A model generated the notes under the pieces. It was not told the DNA's origin. It was given only the letters and a program-made list of their open reading frames with translations, and made no database searches. The position numbers were made by a program, and so were the translations under genes. A stretch of DNA of 64,000 nt from Sorghum bicolor (lineage: Eukaryota; Streptophyta; Magnoliopsida; Poales; Poaceae): positions 22,278,071 to 22,342,070 of the forward strand of contig NC_012878.2 of the NCBI RefSeq assembly GCF_000003195.3. The letters run 5' to 3'. Below, piece after piece: positions 54,398 to 64,000 of this stretch (position 1 is its first letter; each line of letters begins with the position of its first letter).

Positions 54398-56479
54398 TCA
54401 ACACATATTTGAGAAGTCAAGTATGTTCAATTCATTCCTTAGCTTGCAAAACCTTTTCTCATCAAGTGGCTTGGTGAATATATCGGCAAGTTGATCATCG
54501 GTTCCTATACTCTCAATGCAAATGTCCCCTTTTTGTTGGTGATCTCTTATGAAATGATGGCGGACATCTATGTGCTTTGTTCTTGAGTGTTGAACCGGAT
54601 TGTTAGTGAGCTTCACGGCACTTTCATTGTCACATAGCAACAGCACTTGCTTCAAGTTGATTCCAAAGTCCTTCAAAGTTGCCTTCATCCATAGGATTTG
54701 TGCACAACAACTACCGGCCGCAATGTACTCTGCTTCGGCGGTTGATAGTGCAACACTATTTTGCTTCTTGGATGACCATGAGACAAGTGATCTTCCCAAT
54801 AGTTGACATGTGCCCGATGTGCTTCTTCTCTCAACTTTGCATCCTGCATAGTCCGAATCGGAATATCCAACAAGTTCAAACTTTGCACCTTTGGGATACC
54901 ACAAACCAACATTTTGTGTATGCTTCAAGTACCTCAATACTCTCTTTGTTGCTTTCAAATGACTTTCTCTTGGTGAGGCTTGGAATCTTGCACACATGCA
55001 TACACTAAACATGACATCCGGTCTTGATGCGGTCACATAGAGTAGGCTTCCAATCATAGACCGATACAACTTTTGATCCACCATATTTCCACTTGTGTCA
55101 CTATCTAGGCTTCCATTTGTTCCCATTGGAGTGCTAATTGATTTTGCATCATCCATACCAAACTTCTTGAGGATGTCTTTTATGTACTTGCCTTGACTCA
55201 CAAATATGCCATTCTTCAATTGCTTGATTTGAAGACCAAGGAAGTAGCTAAGTTCTCCAATCATTGACATCTCAAACTCATTAGCCATCATGTTTCCAAA
55301 CTCTTCACAAAATTCTTGATTGGTTGATCCAAATATGATATCATCAACATAGATTTGCAACACAAACAAGTCTTTGCCAATCTTCTTGGTAAAGAGAGTG
55401 GTGTCAACCTTGCCCATCTTGAAACCTTTAGAGAGTAAGAAATCTCTCAATCTCTCATACCATGCTCTTGGTGCTTGCTTCAAACCATACAATGCCTTTC
55501 TTAGCTTGTAAACATGGTTGGGTTTCTTGTCATCTTCAAAACCGGGAGGTTGCTCAACATAGACTTCTTCATTGACATAGCCAATGAGAAATGCACTCTT
55601 GACATCCATTTGGTATAGCTTTATGTTATGAGCACAAGCATATGCTAACAAGATCCTAATTGCTTCTAATCTTGCAACCGGGGCATATGTTTCACCAAAG
55701 TCAAGACCTTCAACTTGAGTATAGCCTTGTGCTACCAATCTTGCTTTGTTCCTTACAACTATCCCATCTTGATCTTGCTTGTTACGAAAGACCCATCTAG
55801 TACCAATGACATTATGACCACTAGGCCTCTCAACTAATTCCCATACTTGATTTCTCTTGAAGTTGTTAAGCTCTTCATGCATAGCATTAACCCAATCAAC
55901 ATCTCTCAATGCTTCATCAATCCTCTTTGGCTCAATGTGAGACACAAAGGAGAAATGCTCACAAAATGATGCTAGTCTTGATCTAGTTTGCACTCCTCTT
56001 TGAATATCACCTATGATATGATCCAATGGATGATCTCTTGCAATATTTGTTGGTTGGAGTATTTGCACTTGATTGCTTGCACTTGGTTGATCATGAGATG
56101 ATGTACTAGCTTGTTGATCATGCACTTGTGTACCACTTATACTAGCTTGATTTTGATCATGGGAACCACTAGCTTGCACATTAGAGGTAGGAAGCACTTG
56201 ATCTTTGTCATCTTCAAGATCAATCACCTCTCTAGGCCTTAAATCACCAATGTCCATATTCTTCATTGCATCGGCCAATTGAGTGCCTCTCACATCATCT
56301 AGATTTTCTTCTTCCTCTTGAGAGCCATTTGTTTCATCAAACTCAACATCATGCACCTCCTCAAGAGTACCACTAGCCAAATTCCAAACTCTATAAGCTT
56401 TGCTAGTAGTGGAGTAACCAAGCAAGAAACCTTCATCACATTTCTTTTCAAATTTACTCAATCTAGTGCCTTTCTTCAA
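54398..56479 (-). CDS. Reverse transcriptase and RNase H (Sirevirus H)
   Basis: An open 693-codon reading. After a linker (HVDVEFDET-like region, then QTRSRLASFCEHFSFVS) comes Copia RT: NQVWELVERPSGHNVIGTRW, RNKARLVAQGYTQVEGLDF, VKSAFLIGYVNEEVYVEQPP, ALYGLKQAPRAWYERL and the catalytic box QIYVDDIIFGS, intact. RNase H follows: GYSDSDYAGCKVERRSTSG, STAEAEYIAAGSCCAQ, LLCDNESAVKL and HIDVRHHFIRD, with DQLADIFTKPL near the end. It would synthesise cDNA in virus-like particles. Its first ATG is not the true start: it is in frame with the integrase upstream across one TGA (56483-56485), where Cys is expected. Confidence 0.92.
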   Translation of the reverse strand: MKKGTRLSKFEKKCDEGFLLGYSTTSKAYRVWNLASGTLEEVHDVEFDETNGSQEEEENLDDVRGTQLADAMKNMDIGDLRPREVIDLEDDKDQVLPTSNVQASGSHDQNQASISGTQVHDQQASTSSHDQPSASNQVQILQPTNIARDHPLDHIIGDIQRGVQTRSRLASFCEHFSFVSHIEPKRIDEALRDVDWVNAMHEELNNFKRNQVWELVERPSGHNVIGTRWVFRNKQDQDGIVVRNKARLVAQGYTQVEGLDFGETYAPVARLEAIRILLAYACAHNIKLYQMDVKSAFLIGYVNEEVYVEQPPGFEDDKKPNHVYKLRKALYGLKQAPRAWYERLRDFLLSKGFKMGKVDTTLFTKKIGKDLFVLQIYVDDIIFGSTNQEFCEEFGNMMANEFEMSMIGELSYFLGLQIKQLKNGIFVSQGKYIKDILKKFGMDDAKSISTPMGTNGSLDSDTSGNMVDQKLYRSMIGSLLYVTASRPDVMFSVCMCARFQASPRESHLKATKRVLRYLKHTQNVGLWYPKGAKFELVGYSDSDYAGCKVERRSTSGTCQLLGRSLVSWSSKKQNSVALSTAEAEYIAAGSCCAQILWMKATLKDFGINLKQVLLLCDNESAVKLTNNPVQHSRTKHIDVRHHFIRDHQQKGDICIESIGTDDQLADIFTKPLDEKRFCKLRNELNILDFSNMC

Positions 56480-56485
56480 TATGTA

Positions 56486-57589
56486 TCATTTGCAACCAAA
56501 AACCCGAAAGTATGCAATGTTGGGCTTTCTTCCATTCAAGAGCTCATATGGTGTCTTCTCCATCATTGGGTGACAATAGAGTCGGTTGCTATAGTAGCAA
56601 GCCGTGTTGATTGCTTCGGCCCAAAAAGAATGACTCACATTGTATTCATTCAACATTGATCTTGCCCTGTCAATCAAGGTTCTATTCTTCCTCTCAACAA
56701 GACCATTTGATTGTGGAGTGTATTTGGCCGAGAATTGATGCCTAATGCCAAATTCATCACAAAGCTCGTCAACTCTTGTGTTCTTGAATTCACTTCCATT
56801 GTCACTTCTCACTTTCTTGATGGTTGTTTCAAACTCATTGTGTATTCTCTTGACAAATGATTTGAAGGTTGCAAAAGCATCACTCTTGTCACTAAGAAAG
56901 AATACCCATGTATATCTTGTGAAATCGTCCACTATCACAAATCCATATTTATTTCCACCAATGCTTGTGTATGTGGTTGGTCCAAATAAGTCCATGTGCA
57001 ACAACTCAAATGCCTTGCATGTACTCATGATACTTTTCTTTGGATGAGTGTTGCCAACTTGTTTTCCGGCTTGACATGCACTACAAAGTTTATCTTTCTC
57101 AAATGTGACATCTTTCAAGCCTCTAACAATATAATGTTTGACTAACTTGTTTAATTGTTTCATTCCAACATGACCAAGCCTTCTATGCCATAACCAACCC
57201 ATACTAGATTTAGTGAGCAAGAATGTTGATAATTGAGCTTCACTAGCATTGAAATCAACCAAGTATAGATTCTCATATCTAAAGCCTTTGAATATCAAGT
57301 TTGAGCCATCTACACTTATGATCTCTACATCATCAACTCCAAATATGAATTTGAAACCAAGATCACAAAGTTGAGCTATGGATAGCAAGTTGAAATTCAA
57401 GCTCTCTACTAATAGCACATTGGAAATGCTCAAGTCATTGGATATAGCAATTTTACCAAGCCCGTTGACCTTGCCTTTGCCATTGTCACCAAATGTGATA
57501 CTATCAACACCATTGTCATCATTTGGATTGACTGAATTGAACATTCTTGCATCACCGGTCATGTGTTGTGTGCACCCACTATCAAGCAC
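56486..57589 (-). CDS. Protease and integrase (Sirevirus H)
   Basis: The protease active site MLDSGCTQHMTGD is at the start, with D-S-G intact. Integrase follows: zinc-binding WHRRLGHVGMKQL and CSACQAGK, then the core with LLHMDLFGPT (Asp), KKVRSDNGSEFKN (Asp) and TPQSNGLVERKNRTL (Glu), all present. It ends in YFRVFGCK at the TGA of 56483. It is separated from Gag by a TGA and a TAG in the same frame (about 57610-57634), which may be a normal gag/pol boundary in this family. Confidence 0.9.
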   Translation of the reverse strand: MLDSGCTQHMTGDARMFNSVNPNDDNGVDSITFGDNGKGKVNGLGKIAISNDLSISNVLLVESLNFNLLSIAQLCDLGFKFIFGVDDVEIISVDGSNLIFKGFRYENLYLVDFNASEAQLSTFLLTKSSMGWLWHRRLGHVGMKQLNKLVKHYIVRGLKDVTFEKDKLCSACQAGKQVGNTHPKKSIMSTCKAFELLHMDLFGPTTYTSIGGNKYGFVIVDDFTRYTWVFFLSDKSDAFATFKSFVKRIHNEFETTIKKVRSDNGSEFKNTRVDELCDEFGIRHQFSAKYTPQSNGLVERKNRTLIDRARSMLNEYNVSHSFWAEAINTACYYSNRLYCHPMMEKTPYELLNGRKPNIAYFRVFGCK

Positions 57590-57631
57590 CCAATGCCTTC
57601 TTCCGGCTTTATAGTTTACCTACAAAACAAA

Positions 57632-59713
57632 TCAATGTTTCTTAGGTACCCATACTTGTTTGGGTCCTTGGAGGTTAGTGACTAAGCTTTTTGGTACCCA
57701 AATGGCCTTCTTCTTTGGACCCACAATTGGTGTACCAACAAACTTAGCATGCACACCCTTCTCACCCTTGGTAAGCACATAACAAGAATCAAAAGGAATG
57801 TAAGGTACATTAGCAATTTTCCTGTTCTTGTTCATTTTATTGCAATTAAGCTCTAGGTGCCCAACTTGCTTGCATTTGTTGCAATACCGACCATTGCTCT
57901 TCACAAAGCTAGGCTTGTGAGTTGCAAAGGCTTTCTTGCCCTTCTTGGGGGTATAGCCTAATCCCTCTTTATTGAGAGAAAACCTTTGGCTACCCAAGCA
58001 ATTTAGCAAGCGGGCCTCACCACCATAGGCCTTGCCTAGGGCGTGAGTGAGCTCATCCACCTCTCTCTTGAGAGTCTCATTCTCAACCTTTAGTGATGTA
58101 TCACAAGTGACACTAACACTAGAAGTAGAGGTAGAGTTGGTGGTGGTGGATGAAGACCTACAAGAAGAGTTAGTGGCAACAACAATAGGTGGGTTGGGTG
58201 ATTCTTTAATTAAGTCACATGTTATGCCCACATCACATGATACAACAACCTTTTCCTTGTTCTCTTCTAACAACAAGGAGTGAGCTTTCTCAAGCTTGGT
58301 GTGAGCCTTGCCAAGCTTCTCATGGGCTTCCACTAGCCTCTCATGATTAGCATTGAGCTCATCAAAGGATTGCTCAAGAGCTTTTAACTTCTTGGCCAAT
58401 TCTTTGAACTTCTTGTTTTTAGATTGAATAAGAGAATCGGCTTGTTCTAACATGTCCATGTGTTGTTCATTAGTGAATTTATTTTCATCATCACTATCAC
58501 TATCATGTTCATGTTCACTTTCACTTTCACTCTCATCATATTGTACCGTGTGGCCCTTGGCCATGAAGCATGAAGGAGTGTTGAAGTGTGATGGCTTGTT
58601 GATAGCAATGCTTGCAAGCGCCTTCTTCTTGGATGACTTGTCATCATCACTTGAATCATCATCCGAAGAGGCATCACTATCCTTTGTCACAACATAGGAT
58701 CCACCCTTCTTCTTCTTCTTGAAGACCATCTTCTTGTCCTTCTTTTCTTTCTTCTCCTTCTTGTTCTTCTTTTCATGCTCATCATGATCACTATTATATG
58801 GACAATCTACCACAATATGATCGGGGCTCTTGCACTTGTAGCATAGCCTCACATATTCCTTGTTCTTGGAGTTGTCCCTTCTCTTTCTTGTATGGTAGCC
58901 CTTCTTCTTCATCATCTTGACAAACTTGCGGACAAAGAGTGCTAATGCTTCATCATCACTATCATCATTGGAGCACTCCTCATCACTTGATTCTTCTTTC
59001 TTGGCCTTGCCCTTGTTCTTGCTCTTGGATGAAGAGCTAGCTTTGAATGCTACACTCTTCTTCTTCTTGTCATCATCATCCTTTTTCGTGACCTCATCAT
59101 CATCATTGTCATTGTATTGATCTTCGGTCATGACATCTCCAAGTACCTCATTAGGAGATACACCCGTCAATCCTCCTCTAAATATGATGGTTCTCAATGT
59201 CTTGAACCTCTTGGGCAAGCACATCAAGAACTTGTGAATAAAGTCCTCATCTTTTACTTTCTCACTAAGGCCCTTGAGATCATTGATGATGACTTGGAGC
59301 CTATAGAACATCTCCGATATTGATTCATCATCCTTCATCTTGAAGTTTGAAAGCTTGTTGTTGAGCATACACAACTTGGCACTTTTTACCGTTGTAGTGC
59401 CCTCATATGTTTCTTCAAGCCTTGTCCACACTTCACTAGCCTTCTCAAGATCTTTGACTTGCTCAAACACCTTTGAATCAATGCCATTGTATATTGTGTT
59501 GAGAGCCATAGTATTGCATTGTTTGTTGGCTCTCTCATTGTCGGTGGGGTTAGCCGGATCAAGAATCACAAAGTCATTTTCGGTGACTTCCCACACTCTA
59601 TCATTTATTGATCCAAGATACATTTTCATCTTTCTTTTCCAATAGTCAAAAGAACTAGTGCCATCAAAGAATGGTGGTTTGCCCCCAACATGGTTAAACA
59701 CTATTTGAGCCAT
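57632..59713 (-). CDS. Gag (Sirevirus H)
   Basis: An intact 693-codon Gag starting at ATG 59713, 45 bp after the primer site. Capsid: PPFFDGTSSFDYWKRKMKMY, VWTRLEETYEGTTTVK, FKMKDDESISEMFYRLQ and FIHKFLMCLPKRFKTLR. Next come a Lys/Asp/Glu-rich region, zinc knuckle CYKCKSPDHIVVDC near residue 305, Lys-rich and acidic tracts and a coiled coil near residues 435-495 (LAKKLKALEQSFDELNANHE, LGKAHTKLEKAHSLL). A second knuckle CNKCKQVGHLELNC lies near residue 632, and the end is IWVPKSLVTNLQGP. Size, double knuckle and coiled coil match Sirevirus Gag. It packages RNA in virus-like particles. Confidence 0.92.
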   Translation of the reverse strand: MAQIVFNHVGGKPPFFDGTSSFDYWKRKMKMYLGSINDRVWEVTENDFVILDPANPTDNERANKQCNTMALNTIYNGIDSKVFEQVKDLEKASEVWTRLEETYEGTTTVKSAKLCMLNNKLSNFKMKDDESISEMFYRLQVIINDLKGLSEKVKDEDFIHKFLMCLPKRFKTLRTIIFRGGLTGVSPNEVLGDVMTEDQYNDNDDDEVTKKDDDDKKKKSVAFKASSSSKSKNKGKAKKEESSDEECSNDDSDDEALALFVRKFVKMMKKKGYHTRKRRDNSKNKEYVRLCYKCKSPDHIVVDCPYNSDHDEHEKKNKKEKKEKKDKKMVFKKKKKGGSYVVTKDSDASSDDDSSDDDKSSKKKALASIAINKPSHFNTPSCFMAKGHTVQYDESESESEHEHDSDSDDENKFTNEQHMDMLEQADSLIQSKNKKFKELAKKLKALEQSFDELNANHERLVEAHEKLGKAHTKLEKAHSLLLEENKEKVVVSCDVGITCDLIKESPNPPIVVATNSSCRSSSTTTNSTSTSSVSVTCDTSLKVENETLKREVDELTHALGKAYGGEARLLNCLGSQRFSLNKEGLGYTPKKGKKAFATHKPSFVKSNGRYCNKCKQVGHLELNCNKMNKNRKIANVPYIPFDSCYVLTKGEKGVHAKFVGTPIVGPKKKAIWVPKSLVTNLQGPKQVWVPKKH

Positions 59714-59758
59714 AATTTGAGCACCGAGGTTGTTAAGCCTTCACAAATGGTGACCACG

Positions 59759-59770
59759 GCTCTGATACGA
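59759..59770 (-). other. Primer-binding site of H (initiator Met tRNA type)
   Basis: The minus strand reads TCGTATCAGAGC, one change from TGGTATCAGAGC, two bases after the LTR end. Confidence 0.85.
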
Positions 59771-59772
59771 CT

Positions 59773-61674
59773 TGAAAGGTCCTAATATGGCTAGAGGGGG
59801 GTGAATAGCTACAAAACTCACTAGAGCAAGTGGTTAGTAAATAACAAAGCGAAGCTTTTTGCTCTAGCACTAATGGGGTGTTTGCAAGCCACCTATCCAA
59901 CAATTCTAGTTGATATGATCACTAAGCACACAAGAGCTATGTCACTACTCACACTAGAGAGCTACCTAAAGTTTCTATACAAGTAAGTAAGCTACTCTAG
60001 TTTGCAAGAAAGTAAGAGAGAAGGTTTGATCTTTAAACCACCGCGTAGAGGGGATGAACCAATCAATAATATGAAGTCCAAACACCGGGAGAAAACCAAT
60101 CAACAAACACAATGGAGACAAGCAATTTTTCTCCCGAGGTTCACGTGCTTGCCGGCACGCTACGTCCCCGTTGTGTCGACCAACACTTGGTGGTTCGGTG
60201 GCTAAGAGGTGTAGCACGAACCTCGTCCTCACTAGGACACAACAAGAACCTACCCACAAGTGAGGTAGCTCAACGACACGAGCAATCCACTAATGCTGCC
60301 TTTAGCACTCCGCCGAGGTAGGCACAAACCTCTCACAATCACCGGGAGATGGCCACGAACAATGACCAACTCGTGCCAAAGCTCCTCCACAGCTACAAGC
60401 CATCTAGGTGGCGGCAACCACCAAGAGTAACAAGCAAACCCGCTGCTCAACGATCACTAGTGCCACTAGATGCTCAAACTCTAAGCAAATGCAACTAGGA
60501 TCTCTCCCAACCTCACTTTGGATGAACAAATCTTGAACAAGATGAGTGGGAAGTGTGGGAGTATGCTCACAAGGTGTATCAGCAAGTTAGAGAGTCAAGA
60601 GAGTGAGCAAGAACCGACCAAGGCTTATTTATAGAAGTCCCAACCTTCAACTAGCCGTTGGCAGTTTATCCCACAGTCTGCGTCACACCAGACGCGTCCT
60701 AGTTCACACCGGACGCGTCCGGTATGAGCCAGACCAGCGTCCGGTGCTTTTTGACCATTAGAAAGTAGCCGTTGCCTCTGACGCTGGCAAGGCACCGGAC
60801 GCTCGCTTTTGAAATACCGGATGCGTCCGGTGTCACACCGGACGCGTCCGGTATGCACCGGACCCAAACTCAGGGAGCATCGCAAAACTTGAGCCAACAC
60901 CGGTCGCCACACCGGACGCACACACCGGACGCGTCCGGTGTGCACCGGACTCACACCCAGAGAGCTCTGCAGGAGGAGTTTGCACCGGACGCTAACTCGG
61001 ACGCGTCCTAGTTCACAGCGGACGCGTCCGGTGTGCACCGGACGCAAACTCAGAGAGTTTCACCGAGAAACGAACTCACCGGACGAGGCACACCGGACTC
61101 TTCGCGAAAACTGTTTCTGCGTCCGGTGCCTCAACTCGGACGCGTCTGACCTCAGACCGGACGCGTCCGGCCTGTAAGCACTGCACGAAAAGATCCTCAA
61201 CTTCTTCCCTTGCTTCCATGTGCCAACACCAAAGTGTCTCCACACTTGTGCACGTATGTTAGCATATTTCAAAAACATTTTTCAAGGGTTACTTAGTTAG
61301 CTAACTAGGTCCTAATGCACATGCAAGGAATCCAATCACCTAGTGGCACTTAGACAACCGTTTTCACAACGAGATTACCCCTCTTAATAGTACGGCTATC
61401 TATCCTAAATGTGATCACACCCTCTATGATGTCTTGATCACCAAAACCAAAACCCTAAGCAATACCTTTGCCTTGATCTCCATAGGATTTTGTTTTTCTC
61501 TTTCTTATTTTTCAAGTTGAGCACTTGATCACCTTGTGGTCATTACCATCATCACCATGATCATCACTTGCTCCATCACTTGGCATGTACCAACCTCATT
61601 AAGTCTACACACACTTAGTATAGAGGTTAGTACTAGGGTTTCATCAATTATCCAAAACCAAACTAGGGCTTTCA
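59773..61674 (-). repeat. 5' LTR of Sirevirus H
   Basis: 1902 bp, matching 51412-53286. It lacks about 17 bp near the start and has about 38 bp extra near 60806-60843, one more palindrome unit. Minus-strand TATAAATAAG lies near 60626-60635. Followed by CCCGA (61675-61679). Confidence 0.95.
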
Positions 61675-61679
61675 CCCGA

Positions 61680-62536
61680 GTCGGGGGCCCAATTAGAAAC
61701 CCTAAGCCTTGTCTAATTCGGGTCCAACTCGAATTAGGTTTCTAGCCCCTTAAGCGTGCGACCCTATGGGTTCACGTGCATATAGACATGAGCCGAGTAC
61801 TCCTACTCACCCAATAGTTGACAGCGGCCTCTAGCAAGGCGTGACAACTCCTATACATACGCAAAGATCATATCAGACGAACCACTACATACATATACAT
61901 GTTATTTCGTTGCCACACGATATTTGGTCCAACTCGTGGGTTAACACTTAACCCAAGCACAGCCATGCATTTGTTGATCCAATCACTTGAGTGATCCAGT
62001 GATATCTCTCTCACATAGAGAGGGGCAAGTTCTATCTTGATCATCTATGTCTCACAGCATGTTCCCCGACAAACCCGAAGACTACCTTTATAACTACCCT
62101 GTAACGGAGTAGCGTTTAATAGTCCCTAAGTAGGTTGTTTCACATCTTGAGGACATACGACAATCTCAGGTCTAAGGACATAACATACATGATGTATAAA
62201 GAGATTATAAGAACATCTCATGTTGGGTCAGTCCAGCCCCATGTCATACATGTGCCCACATTATTAGTTTGACATCTCTATGTCTATGACTTGTGAAACA
62301 AAGTCATCAACTAATACATGTGCTAATCTAATGTTCATGTGTATCCTCACACGAACTCTGATCAGGGACAACTTTAGGATAACCATACAAGTAAAAGAGT
62401 TTCACAAACAATTCACATAATTGTTAATCAATACAAGTGTGTCTATAATGGATATTCACTAAACTCATAATATATGTCATGGATACAATCATAATATCAT
62501 CATCTCTATGATTACCTCTAGGGCATATTCCCAACA
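61680..62536 (-). repeat. 3' LTR of Angela-like Copia element G, outer (U3) part
   Basis: On the plus strand it ends AGGGCATATTCCCAACA at 62536; read on the minus strand the LTR starts TGTTGGGAATATGCCC, the well-known Angela-type start. The polypurine tract AAGTGGGAGAC lies just inside (62547-62537). No gene. Confidence 0.85.
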
Positions 62537-62937
62537 GTCTCCCACTTGCACTAGAGTTAATCTCTAAGATATCTAATACCCATGGACCTCAAGTGTGCCT
62601 CATGCTTAGGCTGTGGAAGAGCCTTTGTCAAAGGATCTGCAATACTCAAATCCGTATGTATCTTGCACATCTTAATTTCACCTCGCCTAATGAACTCACG
62701 AATGAGGTGAAACTTCTGCAGCACATGTTTGTTCTTCTGGTGATTCCTAGGCTCCTTAGCCTATGCAATCGCCCCATTGTTGTCACAATGTAGATTCAAT
62801 GGGCTCGATGCATTCGGAAACACACCAAGCTCAATGAGGAACCTCCTCATCCAAACACCTTCCTTCATAGTTTCAGAAGCTGCGATGTACTCGGCCTCTG
62901 TTATAGAATCGATCACTGTCGCCTGCTTGGAACTTTT
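62537..62937 (-). pseudogene. RNase H C-terminus (element G)
   Basis: The minus strand reads SITEAEYIAASETMKEGVWM, then NLHCDNNGAIA, a stop, KNKHVLQKFHLIREFI and SIADPLTKALPQPKH, the usual end of a Copia polyprotein with stops. It ends close to the purine tract. Confidence 0.75.
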
Positions 62938-63603
62938 CTAGCTTACTGCACCACCATTTATCGTGAACACAAAACCTAATTGAGATTGTGAATCATCTGT
63001 GTCAGTTTTGAAGCTAGCATCGGTGTAACCATTTACAACGAGCTCCTCCTCACCTCCATAGATTAGGAACACATCTTTAGTCCTTCTCATGTACTTAAGA
63101 ATGGTTCTAGCAAGTGTCCAGTGACTTTCACCTGGATTATTTTGGTACCTGCTCGCAACACTTAGAGCATATGAGACATCTAGGCGAGTACATATCATGG
63201 CATACATGATGGAACCAATTGCCGAAGCATATGAAACCTTAATCATGCGTTTGCGCTCTTCATCTGATGAAGGACACTGCTTATTGCTAAAACACATACC
63301 ATGTGACATAGGCAAGAACCCTCTTTTAGATTGTTCCATGTTGAACCGTTTCAACACCTTGTCTATATATGTATCTTGGCTTAATCCTATTAGCCTTTTG
63401 GACCTATCTCTATAGATCTTAATGCCCAAAATGTATGCTGCTTCTCCTAAATCCTTCATAGAAAAACTATTGTTCAGTGAAGTCTTTACTGATTGCAACA
63501 TTGGAATGTCATTCCCAATCAATAATATGCCATTCACATATAAGATTAGAAATACAACAGCGCTCCCACTTTCCTTCTTGTAAACACAAGGTTCTTCTTC
63601 ATT
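62938..63603 (-). pseudogene. Reverse transcriptase end and RNase H (element G)
   Basis: An Angela-type RT-RNase H piece. The catalytic box reads LYVNGILLIGND instead of YVDD, so both catalytic Asp are lost. It continues SFSMKDLGEAAYILGIKIYR, LSQDTYIDKVLKRFNM, CTRLDVSYALSVASRYQ and VNGYTDASFKTDTDDSQSQ. It is in frame with 63604-63960 across one TAG. Confidence 0.85.
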
Positions 63604-64000
63604 CTAACGAAATCCAATACCTTTGACCACTTCATCAAAATGAATAATCCAACTCCGAGATGCTTGCTTTAATCCATAAATGGATTTCTTAAGCTTGCAT
63701 ATTTTTCTAGCATTATTAGGATCAACAATATCTTTGGGTTGTATCATATACACGTCCTCTTCCAAATTTCCATTTAGAAAGGCTGTTTTAACATCCATCT
63801 GCCATATCTCATAATCATAATATGCAACAATTGCTAGAATGATCCAGATAGATTTAAGCATCGCTACTAGCGAGAAAGTCTCATTGTAGTCAATTCCTTG
63901 GACTTGCCTAAAACCCTTTGCGACAAGTTGAGCTTTATAGATGTGAACATTTCCATCCATATCCTTTTTCTTTTTATAGATCCATTTGCACTCTATGGGT
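63604..64000 (-). pseudogene. Reverse transcriptase, N-terminal part (element G)
   Basis: Reads KAQLVAKGFRQVQGIDYNET, MDVKTAFLNGNLEEDVYM and IYGLKQASRSWIIHF, the conserved first half of Copia RT. It runs off the right edge of the window. A TAG at 63604 separates it from the palm box. Confidence 0.85.

Larger units (their letters stand above)
51412..61674 (-). mobile_element. Sirevirus-type Ty1/copia retrotransposon H, nearly intact
   Basis: A full 10.26-kb Copia element on the minus strand: LTRs of 1875 and 1902 bp, a Met-type primer site, Gag of 693 codons, protease-integrase, RT-RNase H in the Copia order (integrase before RT), and a purine-rich 3' region. Long Gag with two zinc knuckles, a coiled-coil stretch and palindrome-rich LTRs are Sirevirus traits. 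Only about 3 substitutions are seen in the first 200 bp of the LTRs, so it is the youngest insertion here. It sits in the LTR of G. Confidence 0.93.

Overview
The window is plant nuclear DNA made up almost entirely of nested LTR retrotransposons. I see no host protein-coding gene, rRNA, tRNA gene or CRISPR array. The element types (Tekay-, Tat-, Athila-, Sirevirus- and Angela-like) and their LTR sequences look like a grass, probably a panicoid such as sorghum, sugarcane or maize relatives. That host call is inference; the sequence itself shows only repeat-dense heterochromatin-like DNA.

Layout. Element D is a Tekay/Del-type chromovirus (+) that forms the outer frame. Its visible pieces are 28753-28983, 37191-41160 and 50411 to about 51030. 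F, an Athila-like element (-), abuts D at 28752 and runs left; its visible pieces are 24543-24776 and 25859-28752. F is interrupted by a solo LTR (24777-25853, duplication CCCAT) and by T, a Tat-lineage element (-; 1-2042 and 16888-24542). T is interrupted by A, a chromovirus-type element (+; 2043-16882, duplication CCCAG). A is interrupted in its leader by B, a non-autonomous element (+; 3370-10368, duplication AAAGC). The inferred nest is five deep: D > F > T > A > B. D also carries C, an autonomous gag-pol element (-; 28984-37185, duplication GTGGT), and E (+; 41166-50405, duplication CTTAG). To the right, an Angela-like Copia element G (-; about 51031 to the window end) carries H, a nearly intact Sirevirus (-; 51412-61674, duplication CCCGA).

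How the parts relate. B, C and E have LTRs with the same head and share several 3' untranslated blocks, although only C encodes reverse transcriptase and integrase. B carries only Gag and an acidic extension. E carries Gag and protease plus a separate downstream gene resembling the ATHILA ORF-1 family. That downstream gene appears to have its own TATA box, a 192-nt 5' intron and a start codon directly after the splice acceptor. B, C and E look like an autonomous/non-autonomous partner system, and the internal gene of E is the most unusual feature of the window.

T has a rearranged 5' end. Its LTR is split near the middle and the inner half, with primer site, gag and protease, lies inverted next to a second same-family gag-protease copy. 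Many stop codons in A, C and F are explained by C:G to T:A changes, as expected for long-methylated DNA. All boundaries given with a target-site duplication were read directly; lineage names come from motif recognition and were not checked by any search.
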